A DNA stretch of 8,561 nucleotides from Candidatus Gastranaerophilales bacterium (GCA_910588555.1 CAJUPC010000026.1:7551-16111); one strand, 5' to 3'. Counted from the stretch's first letter, positions 1 to 7,583 are shown. Numbers and translations: made by a program. The notes: generated by a model from the sequence alone, not told the origin.

Positions 1-1025
1 CTTCCGGCACTTACAACGGCACAGCTTCTGGTACTGCAACAGGTACTGCTTCCGGCACTTACAACGGCACAGCTTCTGGTACTGCAACAGGTACTGCTTC
101 CGGTACTTACAACGGCACAGCTTCCGGTACTGCAACAGGTACTGCAACAGGCACAGCTTCCGGGGTAGCGTCAGGTGATGTTACTGTTGAAGCTTCAGGT
201 ACAGAAAGAGTAACCGTTGAAGGCGAAGTCGAAGGCCAAACCAAAGGTACTGCTGAAGGCGAAGTCAGAGACCAGGGCACAACCAGCGCAAGACACAAAT
301 TTGATTTGGGAGTTCCTGTTACTATGGCGATTTCAGGTGCTATAAGCGGCGTAATCAAAGGGATATTCACAATGAAGAATGTCAAAGATAACGGCTGCAG
401 ACCTGAAACAGCGGCAAGACTTAAGGTTACAGAAAGAAATGCTAACAAACCGGAAATAAAACCGATTGAACCTATAAAAATCGAACCTGTAAAACTTGAT
501 ATCAAACCGTCCGAATTACCTATACCTGAAAAAATAGAAATTCCTAAACCTCAAACTTATAAAGGAACAACAAACAATAAGGTTGAAGAATGGGATTTGA
601 ACAAACACGGTAAATACTGGAACCAGATGGCAGCTCTTTACGAAACTACCGACGGAAAACCCTTGACGTTTAAACAAGCAATGGAAATTGTACATTTCTA
701 TAACAATGCATACGATAAAAAACACAGCGTAAACGGCCTTCCAAACGGCGGTAAAATCGACTTGACACTGTTTGATGAAAGTGGTTTAACTGACAAATAC
801 AAACGCAGAGCCGAAGTCGGCAAATTTGAAAAAGTCACACACGACCCTAAAAAACCTTTCGTTCAAACAAAATACAACCCGAACACAGGTAAATGGGAAG
901 CAACAGTATTTAACGGAAAAGGCGAAGTTATAGGCTCAGGCTCAGACAAAAACAAAGAAAATGCAAAAACAGGTGCCGTGACTAATGCCGGTGTTGACTC
1001 AAGATTTGTTATTTGGGAAGAATAA
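1..1025 (+). CDS. Repeat-containing protein of unknown function, 5'-truncated by the window edge
   Basis: The frame is open from the first base (first full codon at 3) to tandem TAA TAA stops at 1023-1028, so the start lies upstream; the TTG at 306 is internal. The visible 340 residues fall into four zones. Residues 1-56 are tetrapeptide repeats of the form xGT[A/Y], and 57-96 are a decayed, acidic continuation (EGEV, EGQT, KGTA, EGEV). Residues 103-122 are a hydrophobic Gly-containing stretch (MAISGAISGVIKGIF) that could insert in or pack against membrane. Residues 149-183 are a Pro/Lys/Glu/Ile linker with Pro about every third or fourth position, a rigid-spacer composition. Residues from about 190 to the end form a mixed, charged, probably globular domain (YWNQMAALYE, GLPNGGKIDL, ending RFVIWEE) that I do not recognise. 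The only cysteine seen is in the NGCRP segment. Repeat stalk, hydrophobic stretch, spacer and C-terminal domain would suit a surface protein or a delivered effector, but no catalytic motif supports a function. The C-terminus is followed directly by a terminator. Confidence 0.85.
   Translation, partial: SGTYNGTASGTATGTASGTYNGTASGTATGTASGTYNGTASGTATGTATGTASGVASGDVTVEASGTERVTVEGEVEGQTKGTAEGEVRDQGTTSARHKFDLGVPVTMAISGAISGVIKGIFTMKNVKDNGCRPETAARLKVTERNANKPEIKPIEPIKIEPVKLDIKPSELPIPEKIEIPKPQTYKGTTNNKVEEWDLNKHGKYWNQMAALYETTDGKPLTFKQAMEIVHFYNNAYDKKHSVNGLPNGGKIDLTLFDESGLTDKYKRRAEVGKFEKVTHDPKKPFVQTKYNPNTGKWEATVFNGKGEVIGSGSDKNKENAKTGAVTNAGVDSRFVIWEE
3..146 (+). repeat. 48-bp coding tandem repeat, 3 copies visible
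   Basis: Copies lie at 3-50, 51-98 and 99-146. The first two are identical. The third differs at three positions, all third-codon and synonymous. Each copy encodes 16 residues that are themselves four xGT[A/Y] tetrapeptides (SGTY NGTA SGTA TGTA). A partial fourth copy (ACAGGCACAGCTTCCGG) follows at 147-163. Bases 1-2 (CT) match the end of a unit, so the array very likely continues upstream and the true copy number is unknown. Because 48 is a multiple of 3, gain or loss of copies would change protein length without a frameshift. Confidence 0.95.
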
Positions 1026-1040
1026 TAAACAAAAAAACTC

Positions 1041-1066
1041 AAAAGGCTCCTAACGGAGCCTTTTTT
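1041..1066 (+). terminator. Rho-independent terminator after the repeat protein
   Basis: The stem GGCTCC (1045-1050) and GGAGCC (1055-1060) is a perfect 6-bp GC-rich hairpin with loop TAAC. It is followed by six T (1061-1066), and flanking AAAA/TTTT can extend the stem. It sits 15 nt after the first stop codon and separates this gene from the autotransporter unit. Confidence 0.93.
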
Positions 1067-1090
1067 GGCTTAAAAATTTTTAAAAAAGTG

Positions 1091-1119
1091 TTCCATTTTT
1101 AAAGGATTTATGCTATAAT
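1091..1119 (+). promoter_or_regulatory. Extended -10 promoter of the autotransporter gene
   Basis: TATAAT at 1114-1119 is a perfect sigma70-type -10, preceded by TGC (1111-1113), the extended -10 element. At 17-bp spacing the -35 position reads TTCCAT (1091-1096), which matches the consensus only in its first two bases, so the extended -10 probably does most of the work. Just upstream, 1070-1083 (TTAAAAATTTTTAA) is a perfect A/T palindrome where an UP element would lie. Transcription would start near 1126, giving a leader of about 35 nt. Confidence 0.8.
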
Positions 1120-1150
1120 ACGCACATTAGGAATTAACGATAAAAAATAT

Positions 1151-1154
1151 GGAG
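1151..1154 (+). promoter_or_regulatory. Shine-Dalgarno GGAG that decides the autotransporter start
   Basis: GGAG lies 6 nt before the ATG at 1161. An in-frame ATG at 1149 overlaps this GGAG and has only an A/T run before it. Starting at 1161 also yields a clean signal peptide beginning MFKN, so 1161 is preferred. Confidence 0.85.
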
Positions 1155-1160
1155 ATACGT

Positions 1161-4100
1161 ATGTTTAAGAATACGCTGATTATTGCAGGTTTACTCTCTG
1201 TAATGTCACTTTCGGCTCAAGCGGTCGATACAAGACCCATAATCAATGAAGATACTGTTCTCAACGGAGCTTCTGATTACAATATTACCAATGACGGAAA
1301 TATGGGCGTTATAATTAATAGCGGCTATAATTTAACAATTAACGGGAATGTTTCTAACAACACAATTAAAAACAATGTTAACCAAGCGGTTTTAGGTGGA
1401 GCAATCTATCAAACCGGAGGTACTTTAACTCTTAACAACGGTGTTACATTCTCAAATAACACTGTTCAAAGCGGGAACCAGCATTATCCCGGTTCTGACT
1501 ATTATGACACACCCGCAGGCGGAGCTGTTTATATAAATGGCGGCACACTCACAGCTAACGGAACAGTAACATTTGATAATAACAAAATTACAGGTTTTAA
1601 CACATCTGACGGTGGACACGGCGGAGCAATATTCGCTCAGGGTTCTGATATAAATTTTGAAAATGTTATTTTTAACAGCAACTCGGCAGCCACCGGCGGC
1701 GGAGCTATTTATAACGGAGACTCTGTAATTACCATAAACGGTAAAGGCGAATTTACAGGCAACAGTTCAGGTTCAGGCGGTGCAATATACAGCTATGATA
1801 ATACAGGAAACACAATCACCAATACCGGTACAGGTTCTGTATTTAACAATAACATTGCTGATAATAGCGGCGGCGCAATAGCTAACTGGGACGGTACAAT
1901 AAATATCGGTCAAAACAACAGCTTTAGCGGCAATCAGGCAGGAAGTAAAGGCGGCGCAGTTTATAATTCAAACTACTATTACAACACATCAGAAGTTAAT
2001 ATTGCAGGCGGAACATCTTTCACAGGAAACTCTGCAGGCGATAAAGGCGGAGCAATCTATAACAGCGGAAACGTAAATTTAGACACAACCGCAGGAAACA
2101 TTACGTTCTCAGGCAACACTGCAAAATCAGGAGCTGATGTATATCTTGACGGTACAAATTCTAAATTGGTTATCAACGGTACAAATGCAGGAAATAAAGT
2201 TTCGTTCGGCTCAAACGGCTCAATTGCAGGTAACGGAAGTATTACAAACCAAAGTGCCGGTACAGTTGAATTTAAAGATAACAAAAATGTTGACGGATTT
2301 ACAGGAACTTACACACAAACCAGCGGTAAAACTTCATTAAATAATTCTAATATGTTTAATAAATACAATATTTCCGCAGGCGAATTGGAATTGTTAAACG
2401 GTTCAACAGCAACTATTGACAATACAAACAAAATTTTCAACGGTTCTGTTTTGACAATCGGCGGAACTTCTGATAACCAAAGTATTTTAAACATAGGAAC
2501 AGCTTCTGATAGAGTATCAATCGCCGAAAATGTTGCAATTAATCTTCAACAGGGCGGCAAAATCAATATTAATAACGGTTCAGTTATTCTTAACAATGCT
2601 GTAACAAGAGACACACTAGGCGGCGCTGATATATGGCAGGGTGATATAAATACTTCTGCAGGCGGTTCACTAATCCTTGACAGCTTCTCACACGATACAA
2701 CAACCGGAAGCTACACTCAAAACGGCGGAAGCCTTGTATTACAAGGTAATTCAAATTTGGCAATGTCTGATGCGGCAAGTTCAATTACAGGCGGTACCGT
2801 TGATATTCAAACAGGAAATACTTTAAGCGTTTCTAACGGTTCTTCAATCGGAGGCAATACAACAACAAATGCCGCAGGCGAATTAAATATCGGAAATAAC
2901 GGTTCAATCACAGGCGGAACAACTAATGTTTCAGGCACAATGAATGTTAATAACGGCGGAACTGTTTCCGGAGGAACAACTAATGTTACCGGAACTATGA
3001 ATGTCGGCGAAGGAGGTTCTGTTACAAACGGAACAACAAACGTATCAGGTAATATGACAGTTGCCGACGGAGGAACAATTTCAGGCGGTACTACCAATGT
3101 AAACAACGGTGGACAGCTTAATGTTTCCGGTAATATTAACGGAAGTGCAAATACTATCATCGCGTCAGGCGGTACTGTTAATGTTAATGGCGGAACCATT
3201 GATACTACAGGCAAAACCGATATTCAAAACGGTTCTACATTAAATATTACAAACAATGGTAGTGTTACTTTGAAAGAAGGGGACAACTGGTCAGGTTCAA
3301 TTGTAAATACAGGAAGTAATCTGACATTAAACGGAATTATTCATGATACCGTAAACGGTTCATACACCCAAAATGGCGGTAATTTGACTCTTCAAAACGG
3401 TTCAGATCTTACTATAAATGCAGGAAGCGCAATCACTGACGGTACTGTAAATATTGAAGACTCAATTTTCAATGTTGCAAGCGGCGGAAATATTACAGGC
3501 GGTGAAATCCTTGTAGGCGACGGTTCAACATTCAATATGGCTGACGGTGCAGTTATGTCCGGCGGTAAAATTGAATTTACAGGTGAAACAGGAACACTCG
3601 GAATTAACGGTACTGTTGAAAAAGATGCTGTATTTGATGTTCTGTCAAACAATGTTTCTATCGGTGAAACAGGTAACGTAACTCTTAATAACGACTCTGT
3701 AACAGGCGACACATGGACTGACGGTACAATATCTTTGAATGGCGGAACCTTAAACTTTGAAGGAACAAATAACGGTTCTAACGGAAAATTTGTAGGTTCA
3801 AGCGGTAACTTGAATATTTCAAGCGGTTCTCAATCATTTAATATCGGCGAAGGAAGCGTTTTGAATTCCGCAGTAAATACAACTGTTAATGCAGGTTCAA
3901 CACTTGCTGTAACAGGCGGAACTGCAACTTTAGACAACACTGATACAATAAACGGAAGTTTAAGTATTTCAGACGGTACACTTAATTTAAATAACGTAAC
4001 TAAAGGTGAAACATTTACTCAAACAGGCGGAACAACTAATATTACAGGCAATTTCGCACTGGATAACGCGTCAGATAGTGTCAGCGCAGGCACATTGAAT

Positions 4101-7100
4101 ATCGGAAATGCAAATGAAACTGCAGTTTTGAACCAATCAAACGGTGTTATAGCAGAAGCTGCAAATGTTAATATCGCAAATAACAGCACACTTAACATTA
4201 CAGGCGGAACAGCAACACTTAACGGCGGTGAAACTAACGCAGACAGCTGGCTAGGAACAGTTCAGCTTGGCGGGGGAGAATTAAACCTTGCAGGTGTAAC
4301 TCAAAACGGAACTCTTAAAGCTGACAGCGGTATTTTGAATGTAAACGACCAAAGTAATATTATTATTACAGGCGACAGCTATATTAAAGACCTTACACAA
4401 TTGACTCTTGACGGAAATATGACTATTTCTAACAATAACGAAGGCGCAGGAGTTACAATCGGAAGTTCAAGCACATGGAACGGACAAATTACTCTTGAAA
4501 ATGGCGGTAATTTGACATATTTGGGCGGAACTTCTCAAAACGGTGCATTTATCGGCAACGGCGGTAACTTGACAATTGACTCTCCGACACAAAACTTTGT
4601 TATTGCAGACGGAAGCCATATTAATTCAGAGGTAAACACTGTTCTTAATTCAGGCTCAACTATTGAAGTTAACGGCGGTCAGGCAAGTTTTAACAATGCT
4701 GATAAAATTGACGGAAATTTAAGTATTTCAAACGGTACACTTAACCTTGACAATGTAAATAAAGGCGGAAGTTTTAGCCAGCAAGGCGGTACAACAAATA
4801 TCACAGGCAATTTTAACTTTGATAATGAAAACGATAATATCAACGGCGGAACAGTAAATATCGGCAATGAAACTTCTTCAGGAATTTTCAACCAATCAGC
4901 AGGTTCTATAGCAGAAGCAGCAGATATTACAATTGCAGGTAACAGCAAATTTAATATTACAGGCGGAACAGCAACGCTTAACGGCGGTGAAACTAACGCA
5001 GATAATTGGCTTGGATCTGTTCAGCTTGGTGAAACCGGTGTATTAAATATTAAAGACTTCAATACTAATGGAGCTTTAATTGCTGACGGCGGTACATTAA
5101 ATATCACAAACAGCAATTTGACACTGCTTGAAAACAGCAGTATCAGCAAAGATACATCCGTCAGCTTTGATAATACAAATACATTGCACATTAACGGCGG
5201 AAGCGCTGCATTCGACGGAACCGAATGGGGCGGCAGCGTAACTCTTGATAAAGGTACATTGAATTACGCAGGAACTTCAAACGGAACATTGATTGCTAAC
5301 GGCGGAAATCTAAATACAGAAGAAGGAAGCAACCTTTCAATTAATGCAGGAAGTTATATTGAAGATGCAGTAACTGCAACAATTGCCGGTAACTTGACAA
5401 TCAGCGGTACAGACGCCGATAACTCCGGCAGAGTAAATCTTGGAAACGGTGATACTGTAACAGGTAATATAACAATTAATAATTTTGGTACGTTAAATAT
5501 GGGCGACAACGTCAAAATGGCTGACGAAGGTCAAACTATTACATTTAACGGTGCCGATGCCGTAATGAACTTGAACGGCGAAAATAATCTTGACTTGAAA
5601 GCTGAAATCACAGGCAGTGCGGGTGAAATTAATAAAAACGGCGCAGGTAATGTTATTTTCAGTGGTACAACAGGAAATTACAACGGCAACTTAACAATTA
5701 ACAATTCAGGCGATTTGACATTTGTTGACGAAAACGGATTTGGCGGAAACCTTATCTTTGGAGATATTGACGGTAAAAATATCGGTATCATTGCAGATAC
5801 TATTATCGGTTCAACAACTCTTGACAGAGAAGCAAATATCACTTACTCAACATACAGAGATGTTGATTTAAGATTTGGAAACAGCGTATCTGTTTCTAAA
5901 GGTTCAATCACAGCTCAAGCAAGACCAGGTCAGAACGTAATCTTTGACAATCAGGCAATTGCAAAAGATAACGGAAAATTAAATGCTTCCGGTCAAAACG
6001 TAACATTCACAAACGGAGCTGAAATCAGCAATAATGCACTGCTCAGTGCAACAGCAGTTGACAAAGCCGTAATGAACGATGTTACAGCAGCTGACTCTAA
6101 AATCATAACTTCTGCTGGAACAACAGAATTTAATACATTAAACCTGACAAATTCAAATGCATTCATTATGCAGAACGGATTTAGCTCACAAGCTATTAAC
6201 ATTGATGGTATAAGCGGTATTAATATAATGAACGGCACCATAACAAATAACGATATGGGTGCTGTAAACTTAACTGACGGTTCAACAGGAAATTACAGTA
6301 TTGATATTGCTCCTCGTTGGTGGACAAATGATAAACTTCTTGCAGGTTCTGTAACAACCGACGGAACAGCAACATTAAATATTGACAACTTCCAATTTGT
6401 TGGAAAAGCTCCGATTGACAGATATATTGGTATAAAAATATTTGAATCTGCTAATCCGATGGAAAATATTTTATTCACAGCAACGAATAAAGAAGTATTT
6501 ACTCCAATCGGTTACTATAAATTATTCTCACAAGGTAACGGAAACTACACTGCAGCACTTACAAGATATAATGATCAAGTGTTCAGAGGACAAGTTTCAA
6601 CAGTTGCTAACTGGCAGAACCAGCTTGTTGTAAACAATGTATTGTTTGACCATACACAGCAAATCAATATGCAGTATCTGGCTCAACAAAATCCAAACCT
6701 TTATGCAGCTGCATCACCATTGTTTGCACCATATCAATATAACAGAAAAGACGGAAGTTTATGGTTTAAATCTTTTGGTACATTTGAAAAACTTAGCATG
6801 ACAAGAGATTTAAACGTAAATAACAACTTCTACGGAGCCTTGGTTGGTGCTGACTTCCCGGCAATCGACTTGAAAAAAGGCTGGTCATTACTTCCGACAG
6901 CATACATCGGTTACACAGGCGCTCACCAAACATATGCTAACATGGGAATGTACCAAAACGGCGGACAGGGCGGTGCAATGGCAACCGTAATGAAAGATGA
7001 CTTTATCGGTTCATTACTTGTATATGGCGGCGGCTATGGCAATACAATGGATGTACGCGGATTTAGCGATGAAACAGCAAATTGGTTTGTTGGTTCCGCT

Positions 7101-7517
7101 GCTAAAGCTGCATATAACTTCCATCCGACAAAACGCTTAATCGTTCAACCAAACTTACTAGCTTCGTACACAATGTTTGGCGAGCAAAAATGGTACTCTG
7201 GTTACGGCGATATGACAATGTACTCAAAAATGCTTAACGGCGTAAACGTAGCTCCGGGATTAAACTTAATATACGGAAGAGAAACATGGAGTATTTATGC
7301 AACAATTCAATACTTCTATAACATTCTCGGATACGACTCAGGTTATGCTGGCCACGTATCATTGCCGAGTGTGGGAATGCGCCACGGCTACCTTGAATAC
7401 GGATTTGGCTTCACCAAAACTTGGAAAGACAAATTCAGTGCTTATGCCCAATTCGTAATAAGAAATGCTGGCAGAACAGGGGTCGGCGTACAAGGCGGCT
7501 TGATGTATAAATTATAA
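1161..7517 (+). CDS. Giant autotransporter adhesin with Pmp-like repeats and C-terminal beta-barrel
   Basis: The product is 2118 residues. Residues 1-21 are a Sec signal peptide (MFKNTLIIAGLLSVMSLSAQA, cut before VD). Residues 79-325 hold eight GGA[IV] motifs (mostly GGAIY/GGAVY) and about eight FxxN motifs (FSGN, FTGN, FSNN), the paired hallmark of chlamydial Pmp proteins. About 340-1480 is an Asn/Gly/Thr-rich beta-helix with nested repeats (listed separately). About 1484-1524 resembles the passenger-associated transport repeat (NKNGAGNVIFSGTTGNYNG). From about 1717 a non-repetitive pre-barrel region leads to a probable pore helix (QVFRGQVSTVANWQNQLVV, about 1807-1825). Residues 1864-2118 are aromatic-rich alternating strands of a roughly 255-residue type V autotransporter barrel, starting GSLWFKSFGTF. 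I saw no cysteine, as is common in secreted passengers. The expected role is a type Va surface protein, with the passenger threaded through its own barrel with BAM help; adhesion or self-association is inferred from family. The last residue is Leu (MYKL), not the usual aromatic. It is monocistronic by promoter and terminator. Confidence 0.92.
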   Translation: MFKNTLIIAGLLSVMSLSAQAVDTRPIINEDTVLNGASDYNITNDGNMGVIINSGYNLTINGNVSNNTIKNNVNQAVLGGAIYQTGGTLTLNNGVTFSNNTVQSGNQHYPGSDYYDTPAGGAVYINGGTLTANGTVTFDNNKITGFNTSDGGHGGAIFAQGSDINFENVIFNSNSAATGGGAIYNGDSVITINGKGEFTGNSSGSGGAIYSYDNTGNTITNTGTGSVFNNNIADNSGGAIANWDGTINIGQNNSFSGNQAGSKGGAVYNSNYYYNTSEVNIAGGTSFTGNSAGDKGGAIYNSGNVNLDTTAGNITFSGNTAKSGADVYLDGTNSKLVINGTNAGNKVSFGSNGSIAGNGSITNQSAGTVEFKDNKNVDGFTGTYTQTSGKTSLNNSNMFNKYNISAGELELLNGSTATIDNTNKIFNGSVLTIGGTSDNQSILNIGTASDRVSIAENVAINLQQGGKININNGSVILNNAVTRDTLGGADIWQGDINTSAGGSLILDSFSHDTTTGSYTQNGGSLVLQGNSNLAMSDAASSITGGTVDIQTGNTLSVSNGSSIGGNTTTNAAGELNIGNNGSITGGTTNVSGTMNVNNGGTVSGGTTNVTGTMNVGEGGSVTNGTTNVSGNMTVADGGTISGGTTNVNNGGQLNVSGNINGSANTIIASGGTVNVNGGTIDTTGKTDIQNGSTLNITNNGSVTLKEGDNWSGSIVNTGSNLTLNGIIHDTVNGSYTQNGGNLTLQNGSDLTINAGSAITDGTVNIEDSIFNVASGGNITGGEILVGDGSTFNMADGAVMSGGKIEFTGETGTLGINGTVEKDAVFDVLSNNVSIGETGNVTLNNDSVTGDTWTDGTISLNGGTLNFEGTNNGSNGKFVGSSGNLNISSGSQSFNIGEGSVLNSAVNTTVNAGSTLAVTGGTATLDNTDTINGSLSISDGTLNLNNVTKGETFTQTGGTTNITGNFALDNASDSVSAGTLNIGNANETAVLNQSNGVIAEAANVNIANNSTLNITGGTATLNGGETNADSWLGTVQLGGGELNLAGVTQNGTLKADSGILNVNDQSNIIITGDSYIKDLTQLTLDGNMTISNNNEGAGVTIGSSSTWNGQITLENGGNLTYLGGTSQNGAFIGNGGNLTIDSPTQNFVIADGSHINSEVNTVLNSGSTIEVNGGQASFNNADKIDGNLSISNGTLNLDNVNKGGSFSQQGGTTNITGNFNFDNENDNINGGTVNIGNETSSGIFNQSAGSIAEAADITIAGNSKFNITGGTATLNGGETNADNWLGSVQLGETGVLNIKDFNTNGALIADGGTLNITNSNLTLLENSSISKDTSVSFDNTNTLHINGGSAAFDGTEWGGSVTLDKGTLNYAGTSNGTLIANGGNLNTEEGSNLSINAGSYIEDAVTATIAGNLTISGTDADNSGRVNLGNGDTVTGNITINNFGTLNMGDNVKMADEGQTITFNGADAVMNLNGENNLDLKAEITGSAGEINKNGAGNVIFSGTTGNYNGNLTINNSGDLTFVDENGFGGNLIFGDIDGKNIGIIADTIIGSTTLDREANITYSTYRDVDLRFGNSVSVSKGSITAQARPGQNVIFDNQAIAKDNGKLNASGQNVTFTNGAEISNNALLSATAVDKAVMNDVTAADSKIITSAGTTEFNTLNLTNSNAFIMQNGFSSQAINIDGISGINIMNGTITNNDMGAVNLTDGSTGNYSIDIAPRWWTNDKLLAGSVTTDGTATLNIDNFQFVGKAPIDRYIGIKIFESANPMENILFTATNKEVFTPIGYYKLFSQGNGNYTAALTRYNDQVFRGQVSTVANWQNQLVVNNVLFDHTQQINMQYLAQQNPNLYAAASPLFAPYQYNRKDGSLWFKSFGTFEKLSMTRDLNVNNNFYGALVGADFPAIDLKKGWSLLPTAYIGYTGAHQTYANMGMYQNGGQGGAMATVMKDDFIGSLLVYGGGYGNTMDVRGFSDETANWFVGSAAKAAYNFHPTKRLIVQPNLLASYTMFGEQKWYSGYGDMTMYSKMLNGVNVAPGLNLIYGRETWSIYATIQYFYNILGYDSGYAGHVSLPSVGMRHGYLEYGFGFTKTWKDKFSAYAQFVIRNAGRTGVGVQGGLMYKL
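1395..2132 (+). repeat. Pmp-type GGA[IV] / FxxN repeat region of the passenger
   Basis: Within the autotransporter, GGAIY, GGAVY, GGAIF, GGAIY, GGAIY, GGAIA, GGAVY and GGAIY alternate with FSNN, FDNN, FNSN, FTGN, FNNN, FSGN, FTGN and FSGN. In Chlamydia Pmp proteins these two short motifs mark each turn of a beta-helix and are implicated in adhesion. Spacing between GGA motifs is irregular, roughly 25-40 residues, and the repeats have diverged at DNA level, so this part looks old and under protein-level constraint rather than freshly duplicated. Confidence 0.85.
2661..3503 (+). repeat. Dispersed pair of about 64-residue passenger repeats
   Basis: The segment beginning at 2661 (GGSLILDSFSHDTTTGSYTQ) recurs at 3312 (GSNLTLNGIIHDTVNGSYTQ), 651 nt later. 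The shared core is HDTxxGSYTQNGGxLxLQ, and similarity continues through SxITxGTVxI to a final GG (ends near 2857 and 3503). The 57-bp tandem array sits between the two copies. Confidence 0.75.
2913..3083 (+). repeat. 57-bp (19-residue) coding tandem repeat, 3 copies
   Basis: Copies lie at 2913-2969, 2970-3026 and 3027-3083, with a truncated fourth start at 3084 (GGTTNV). The unit reads [GN]GTTNV[ST]G[TN]M[NT]Vxx[GD]GG[TS][VI][ST], for example GGTTNVSGTMNVNNGGTVS. A 19-residue period suits one beta-helix turn. The length is a multiple of three, so copy-number change keeps the frame. The copies differ at many third-codon positions, so the array is older than the 48-bp array in the upstream gene. 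Confidence 0.88.
3714..5225 (+). repeat. About 760-bp tandem duplication inside the passenger
   Basis: The segment starting at the Trp codon at 3714 is repeated from the Trp codon at 4476. Landmarks are offset by 762 nt at the start and 759 nt later on. Matching stretches include SLSISDGTLNL/NLSISNGTLNL, GGTTNITGNF in both, NQSNGVIAEAA/NQSAGSIAEAA and ITGGTATLNGGETNAD in both. DNA at 4197-4243 and 4956-5002 differs at one base in 47, although much of the rest has diverged to roughly half identical residues by eye. The first copy ends at 4475 and the second at about 5225. Confidence 0.88.
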
Positions 7518-7533
7518 ACATTAATATAAATTG

Positions 7534-7564
7534 CAGGCGGGAAAATTTTCCCGCCTGTTTTTTT
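7534..7564 (+). terminator. Rho-independent terminator after the autotransporter
   Basis: CAGGCGGG (7534-7541) pairs perfectly with CCCGCCTG (7550-7557), with AAAATTTT between them, giving a 24-nt palindrome followed by seven T (7558-7564). It begins 16 nt after the stop codon. The palindrome is symmetric, but the U-tract lies on the + strand side, so it serves the autotransporter. Confidence 0.93.
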
Positions 7565-7583
7565 GTAACCAAATATTTATAAC

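Noticed and set aside
3..146. CRISPR array or non-coding direct repeats
   Set aside because: Units are directly adjacent with no unique spacers, and they lie in an open frame with synonymous-only changes.
107..505. Reverse-strand reading frame rich in Val, Pro and Ala
   Set aside because: It is the antisense shadow of the Gly/Thr repeats and lacks a start context or recognisable product.
306..1025. A complete gene starting at TTG 306
   Set aside because: The frame stays open upstream to the window edge, there is no ribosome site before 306, and the repeat region is clearly the same protein.
560..1025. Polymorphic toxin C-terminal domain with an immunity gene
   Set aside because: No nuclease or other toxin motif is visible, and no small immunity-type gene follows; a terminator and an autotransporter do.
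1149..1160. Autotransporter start at ATG 1149
   Set aside because: The GGAG at 1151-1154 is well placed for ATG 1161, and the signal peptide begins naturally there.
2807..3214. Reverse-strand reading frame opposite the 57-bp array
   Set aside because: Its Pro/Val-rich repeats simply mirror the GGTTNV coding repeats on the + strand.
6442..6633. Small + strand open frame inside the autotransporter
   Set aside because: It lies in another frame over the conserved pre-barrel region, with no ribosome site and no sensible product.
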